In this document: one piece after another, positions 58,810-64,000 of the stretch | Layout of the letters: every line of letters starts with the position of its first letter | Numbering within the stretch: position 1 is the first letter of the stretch | Source of the DNA: Lasioglossum baleicum | Taxonomy: Eukaryota; Arthropoda; Insecta; Hymenoptera; Halictidae | Reading direction: 5' to 3' | Assembly (NCBI RefSeq): GCF_051020765.1 | Contig: NC_134940.1 | Coordinates: 15,389,712-15,453,711, forward strand | DNA length: 64,000 bases | Notes under the pieces: generated by a model | Databases searched by the model: none | Told to the model about the DNA's origin: nothing | What the model saw: only the letters and a program-made list of their open reading frames with translations | Program-made: the position numbers and the translations under genes

Positions 58810-59927
58810 CTTATTTGTTAATTGTAACAATTTGTAAAATCAAAATAAGCGAGGAAATTAATAGAGAAACGATTGAGATTGCTATGTTTATATATTGTAC
58901 ATATTTTATTGTTTTTTTTTGTCAGATTATTTTTCATAAGAATGTAATATTTAGAGATACAAATTTTTTAATTGCTTCTTTTATACATGTTGTTGACTAA
59001 AATTATGACACAGAAATCGTAGTTATATATATATTTGATGCGATGTTGTATATCTAAAGTTTTTAAAGCAACGAACGTGACAGATATTTATGTTTAATGT
59101 ATAAAATTTTTTAATACGATTTATTCGTGTTTATTATAATAAAATAAGTTCTCTTTTCATAGTAATTTACTCCTTTAGTCACAAACGAAAAGCTCCAAAT
59201 TTTTATATATAGATATTATCGAACGTTAAACATTTTTATGTTGAAGTAAAAACTATTTAGAATGACTGATATAGATTTATCGTTTAGACACATTGAATAA
59301 TACATATACTTCCAGACTAGTCTTATATCAATATGTACAATTATATTATTATCATTCATTTAAATAACTTTCAATGTACATGAGCATGAGGATTCATATA
59401 CAGAAACGTTTCCAGATTTTTATTATATGTAAATATCGAACCAAACTCTTCCGCTCTTCTCTTCTACATGTATCTATCACAATATCCATATATCAACATT
59501 TATATCACATGTTTAATGAAGATATAAACAATTTTGTAAATAATAATAATAACAACAACAATCTGTAGCACAATGCTAATAATTTCTTTGTATCCTACTT
59601 TTTGTCTGTAGGACGTGTCTAAATTGTGAACAGAAAATAAAAATTAATACCTTTAACAAATGATGCCTTGTCTTTTACAGTTTCTTAGAAATGTTCATAT
59701 ACAGAGTTTTCCAACAGATCAGATTTGTCTCTCTGATTATCTCACGATGAATTTTAATAAAAAAATTTGTATCTTCGACATGTCAAAGTATTTGGCATTG
59801 ATCATTCTTGTTAAATGTTAAAATAAAGAAACTTAAAACTGTTTACATTTGAGTATGTTCCATTTTAAAAAGACACGCAGCAGCTCTTACTGGTAAACCC
59901 TGTATATTGTACGTATACGATTGAAGC
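58810..59927. other. Convergent 3' region of QSOX and the DHHC gene
   Basis: AT-rich, with several AATAAA-type signals on each strand and an AAT/AAC run near 59540. Presumably the two 3' UTRs. No gene seen. Confidence 0.55.
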
Positions 59928-60881
59928 TTATTTATTTTTGGGGTTCGCTAGATGCCATGAACTTCTCGTATCCCATATTATACCGTTATGCGGTAATTGA
60001 GACGTTATATAAGGAAGTATCCACGTAAGGTACCATCGTTCGCCTAGCACTTCCTTTATATTTTGTTTTAGTCCTAGATTATATATATGAATCTTTTTAT
60101 TGCTTTCGTTAGCTACATTACCGTGAACGACTAAATGAAAGTGATAAATGCATAAAACTCCGGTGTACAACATTCCTATGGTAGACACGATATACAACAT
60201 TAAGTAAAATTGATCTACAGAACCGTCGAATCCGAAAACAAATATCGCCAATGGGAAAACAATTTTTATAATCGACATAGGAAACTCGAAATGTATCCTA
60301 TCCCAAATAAACAGATTATTAAAACAAAAACTATACGTCGTTGCAATGAACAGGTACAAAAGGAACATGATAAAGTATCGATGATTATAATGACCGACGC
60401 AGCATCCGGTAAAAATGCAATGATGGTCCCTCTTTAAAATACAAATATCACATGTCGGGCAGTGCCATGAACGAGGTGGTGCTAGCGTTTCGCAAGAAGC
60501 GCATAGTCTCCAACCATCTTTAGTATTTGCAGCGCTAATTGGCATAATGTCTCTCCTAGTGCTAGTATCGCAGAAAACTATGAACGTGAAATTTCCAACA
60601 ATGTTCAACATGATAAAATTCCCAAGAAGAAAGTTTAACGTGTACGGTAGTGATCCAAATCCATATAGAGCCGGTAACACCACCCATAATTCAAACCAAT
60701 ATATCAGAGGTATAATGGCTAGTATAAATGTCATCGAAAAGAAATCGCTTAATGTTCGAGGCCATATCTTTCTCCTCATAATCATTTTGAAGAATTTCTT
60801 TCTTTCTTTTCGTGAAGCACGTGATGATTGTCGACGGATGCAACCGACTCTGTTCCATGTATTTACTGTCCGTTTCACCAA
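59928..60881 (-). CDS. DHHC palmitoyltransferase (ZDHHC24-like)
   Basis: Transfers palmitate to protein cysteines at the membrane. A single uninterrupted frame of 317 residues. The DHHC Cys-rich domain runs LCASCETLAPPRSWHCPTCD then KRDHHCIFTGCCVGHYNHRY, with the catalytic DHHC. Two hydrophobic segments precede it (FILAIIPLIYWFELWVVLPA; LLGNFIMLNIVGNFTFIVF) and at least two follow, the usual four-pass layout. The arrangement and the GHYNHRYF after DHHC resemble ZDHHC24. The first ATG is used; a later one (MIMRRKIWP) would trim a basic N-terminus of ~32 residues. Confidence 0.93.
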   Translation of the reverse strand: MVKRTVNTWNRVGCIRRQSSRASRKERKKFFKMIMRRKIWPRTLSDFFSMTFILAIIPLIYWFELWVVLPALYGFGSLPYTLNFLLGNFIMLNIVGNFTFIVFCDTSTRRDIMPISAANTKDGWRLCASCETLAPPRSWHCPTCDICILKRDHHCIFTGCCVGHYNHRYFIMFLLYLFIATTYSFCFNNLFIWDRIHFEFPMSIIKIVFPLAIFVFGFDGSVDQFYLMLYIVSTIGMLYTGVLCIYHFHLVVHGNVANESNKKIHIYNLGLKQNIKEVLGERWYLTWILPYITSQLPHNGIIWDTRSSWHLANPKNK

Positions 60882-61305
60882 AATTTAACCTAAAAGATAC
60901 CTATGCATCACTAAATATATAGTTGTTTCATTTCCTTCCTACTTTTTAATATTCTCCTGTATATTACTTAATCGTTTTACGAATCATGTACTCACGAGTC
61001 ATTCGAATGAATTCATTATTGTAATTGTATGTATTTATAGGTATGTACTGGTATGTACATAATGGTTGATAATGGTACATTACCTTTCTCCAGTGTCGCG
61101 TTGGTCGCGTTTCGCGACCACTCCGGCGCCTGTGCGCCACAGTCAGCCTGAGCCTGAGCCAGCCACAGTTAAATATGTAGTATATATATATATAAAATAA
61201 TATTGTAAATATGTATTGGACACACGGACAAAATTTAGCGCGCGAATCGCGCGATTTCTGTTTGTTATGTTCAGTTATGTTTCACGCTTTTGAACAATCA
61301 CCAAC
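60882..61305. promoter_or_regulatory. Bidirectional promoter region between the DHHC gene and DDX11
   Basis: 424 bp separate two outward-facing start codons, so both promoters must overlap or adjoin. The middle (61095-61170) is GC-richer, with TCGCGTTGGTCGCGTTTCGC and TCGCGCGATT nearby. No TATA box placed convincingly. An intron in either 5' UTR cannot be excluded. Confidence 0.45.
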
Positions 61306-64000
61306 ATGCAAAGTACCGAAGGATTTCCATTCCCTTTTCCACCGTACACTATACAAAGTCAATTTATGGAAGAATTGTATAAATGTTTGGAGAACGGCAA
61401 TTTAGGGATCTTTGAAAGTCCAACCGGTACCGGTAAGTCTATGTCAATTATTTGTGGTGCTTTGAAATGGCTAATGGACCATGAAGAATTTGAAAAGGAT
61501 CAGTTAAAAACAGCAATTTCTGTACTTGATGATGAAATAGAGAGCCTTTCCAATACTTCCAATAACTGGTTATTCGTACAGACTGAACAAATGCGATTGA
61601 GTGCTAAGAAGCACATAATTCAAAGGAGATTAAACAGTATTCTTCAGTATGAATGTAAAAAAAACTCGATCAAGGAAACGGTAAAAAGTGCAAATAACAC
61701 AAAAAAGTTACATGAACGTGAAAAGCCTGGTAGTTCGAAACAAAAAGAAGAAATAGATTTACCATTAGAAACAGAGGATGTAACACAAGAAGAAAAGATT
61801 GAGGAAGAACTAGTTTTAGAAGATGTCCAAAATTCGGATAATTCTGAAAGCGAAGAGGATGAAGAAGATGCCTACGAAAACACTAAAATCTTTTTCTGTT
61901 CGAGAACACACTCTCAGCTTTCGCAATTTATAGGAGAATTGAAGAAAAGCCCTTATTCAAAAACGGTATCTGTTGTGACGTTAGCATCCAGGTAATTTTC
62001 CTATTTGTCTTTTTTCTAGAGTTCATTGTTACAATTGTACATTTTGAATGATTTTAGGCAAAGTTACTGTATTAATAAGAATATTAGAAGATTGAAACAG
62101 TTGAATTTAATGAACGAGCATTGTTTGCAGTTGCAAAAGAAAAAGACAACTATGAAAGATGAGAAAGATCTGAAAAGAAAGAAAGTTATGACCAGTTGTC
62201 CATTTCTACCAGGTAATCAAGACCTATTGATAGGAGAAACTATAACACAAATTCAGGATGTCGAAGAGATCACGGAGAAAGGAGAAGCTATTAAAACTTG
62301 TGCATATTATGCGTCGAGAAAAGCAATTCCACATTGTCAGCTTATATTAATCCCGTATAATTCTGTATTACATAAAAACACTAGAATTAGTTCTGGAATC
62401 AAATTAAAGGGAAACGTATTAATAATCGACGAGGCCCATAATTTATTGGAGGCTATCGAAAGAATGCATAGCGTTATGATTTCGGGAAGAAATATATTGC
62501 ATTGCTATAGCCAACTTTCGCAATACCAAAAAAGGTATTAACTCAAATTCCCTTGTATATTAACCATTTAAACATTTAATAGAACCTATTTTATTTTAGG
62601 TTCCAAGCTTTGTTTTCTGCTAAAAGTGTGTTAAGCTTAAGTCATTTAAGTTTTTACTTGAAAAAGCTTCTAACCATTTTTGGCGCTACCACAAAATCAA
62701 ATCCTAGTGATGTTCTTAATACAGAAGCAACTTCAAAATTATACAAAGTCGAAGAGTTCGAGCTAATGACAGAAATCGACAATGTAAATATATTTGAGCT
62801 GTTGAAATTCATTAAGAATTTTCGGTTGACTCATAAACTTCAAGGTTTCATGGAGCAGTATGGAGATCAATTAAAAATTCAAGATAATCGTGCGAAAACA
62901 TCTGGCGTAACACAATTCTTAAATACTATCAAAAACAAAAGTTCAGAGGACAATGCGACCGACGCTGTACCCCAAGAGGAACAATCGAATAATCCGCTAA
63001 TATCAATTGTGAGTTTTATCGAATGCTTACAAAGTGATTGTAGCGATGGAAGAATATTAGTGGTTCCTGGTCCAACCCTTGGTCAAAATGTTATCAAATT
63101 TTTATTGTTAAATCCAGCTGCCTATTTTCATGATATTGGTACGTATATTTATTTATATATACGTTATATATTTACGTATTTTTTACGTTATATTTTTATA
63201 TATATGTATTTAAAATATATTACATATATTTACGTATATGTATTTATTGTTTTATGGAAATTTAATACTGAAACATTTATAGTACGCGATGCTAAGGCTG
63301 TAGTATTGGCTGGTGGAACGATGGCACCGATGGATGAATTTACAGAACAATTATTTGTAGCAGCGGGTGCTTCACCAGAGAGGATTGTCACGTTCTCCTG
63401 CGATCATGTAGTTCCACAAGAAAATATAACATGCAGTATTGTGACATGCGGTCCAACTGGTGTTGAATTTGAGTTCAATTTCCAAAATCGACAAAATATA
63501 AAGCTGGTGCGTATTTAATGAAATAGATCGCAATAATGTAAATTGTTGTAAATTGTTATAATTGGATATTTCAGTTAGATGAACTAGGGAGAGCATTGGT
63601 AAACATATGTAACATTGTACCAGCTGGAATCGTAGTATTTTTACCTTCTTATAGCTTCGAAGAATTACTGTACAAACACTTAGACAAGTCTGGTATCATA
63701 TCTAAAATCTCTTTGAAAAAGTGTGTGTTTCGAGAGCCTAAATCAACTAGTCAGGTATTTTGTTCACTTGTTCTAGTAGAAAATTTATTCTAAAGTTTAT
63801 ATAGATCAATTTTTCAGGTGAACGAAATTTTGGAGCAATATGCACGTCGCATTAAACACCCCCAGAGCCCACAAAATGGGTCATTATTATTTAGCGTAGT
63901 GGGTGGTAAACTAAGCGAAGGTTTAAATTTTTCTGATGACTTGGGTAGATGTGTTATAGTAGTAGGAATGCCGTATCCGAATATTAAATCGCTAGAACTA
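61306..64000 (+). CDS. DDX11: DDX11/CHL1 iron-sulfur DNA helicase, 5' part (runs off the window)
   Basis: XPD-family 5'-3' DNA helicase acting in sister-chromatid cohesion and replication. Exons: 61306-61991, 62058-62534, 62600-63138, 63283-63506, 63575-63754, 63818 to the window end, all in frame, ~763 residues so far. Walker A is PTGTGKS (39-45). The DEAH box sits in VLIIDEAHNLLEAIE. Four Cys in the order CINKN, CLQLQ, SCPF and TCAYY form the Fe-S cluster site. Further on are VVLAGGTMAPMDEF and LFSVVGGKLSEGLNFSDD (motif V). An acidic/Lys-rich insert (residues ~150-190) is typical of CHL1. The frame is intact; the last conserved motif and C-terminus lie beyond 64000. Confidence 0.96.

Overview
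The window is nuclear DNA of an insect. It is AT-rich, has GT-AG introns, and its genes are all recognisable animal genes. A transformer-2 homologue, a cindr/CIN85 homologue, an insect-style Rab and many short inverted-repeat transposons fit this. The overall look is hymenopteran (bee- or ant-like), but that is an inference from compactness and protein feel, not from a search.

Genes, left to right: a Rab-family GTPase (+, 1071-4245); a three-SH3 CIN85/CD2AP-type adaptor (+, 11800-16102); a secreted PAN-like plus C-type-lectin-like protein (-, 23212-25122); adenylate kinase 1 type (-, 26325-29143); CCT eta chaperonin subunit (+, 39369-42473); a short type II membrane protein with a glucosidase-II-beta-like cysteine-rich domain (+, 44001-44653); a C2orf69 homologue (-, 45639-46838); NADP isocitrate dehydrogenase with mitochondrial and cytosolic start options (-, 48128-49760); transformer-2 (+, 51500 to at least 53483); quiescin sulfhydryl oxidase (+, 56067-58809); a DHHC palmitoyltransferase (-, 59928-60881); and the 5' part of a DDX11/CHL1 helicase (+, 61306 to the window end). 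These are unlinked household and signalling genes, not an operon. IDH/tra2 and ZDHHC/DDX11 are divergent pairs; QSOX and ZDHHC converge.

The spaces are crowded with short non-autonomous DNA transposons, several with exact target-site duplications: hAT-type (4575, 13884, 14916, 21617, 27090), piggyBac-type (12072), pogo-type (10333, 32301) and Tc1/mariner-like (15206, 18966).

The most unusual stretch is about 32.77-38.49 kb. It is GC-rich in an AT-rich background, has an imperfect inverted repeat at its two ends, and is built almost entirely from tandem arrays of hairpin-forming sequence. These are a 3-copy GC-rich repeat, an array of 4-bp-stem mini-hairpins, a duplicated hairpin cassette, a purine (AGAAG) array, and nearly four copies of a 611-bp unit. 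Each 611-bp unit is closed by a 12-bp helix and carries four unrelated stems that share a CUUCU (or CCUCU) pentaloop. It ends in long hairpins and polyadenylation signals. I recognise no known family; it looks like a structured non-coding RNA locus or the body of an unusual transposable element.
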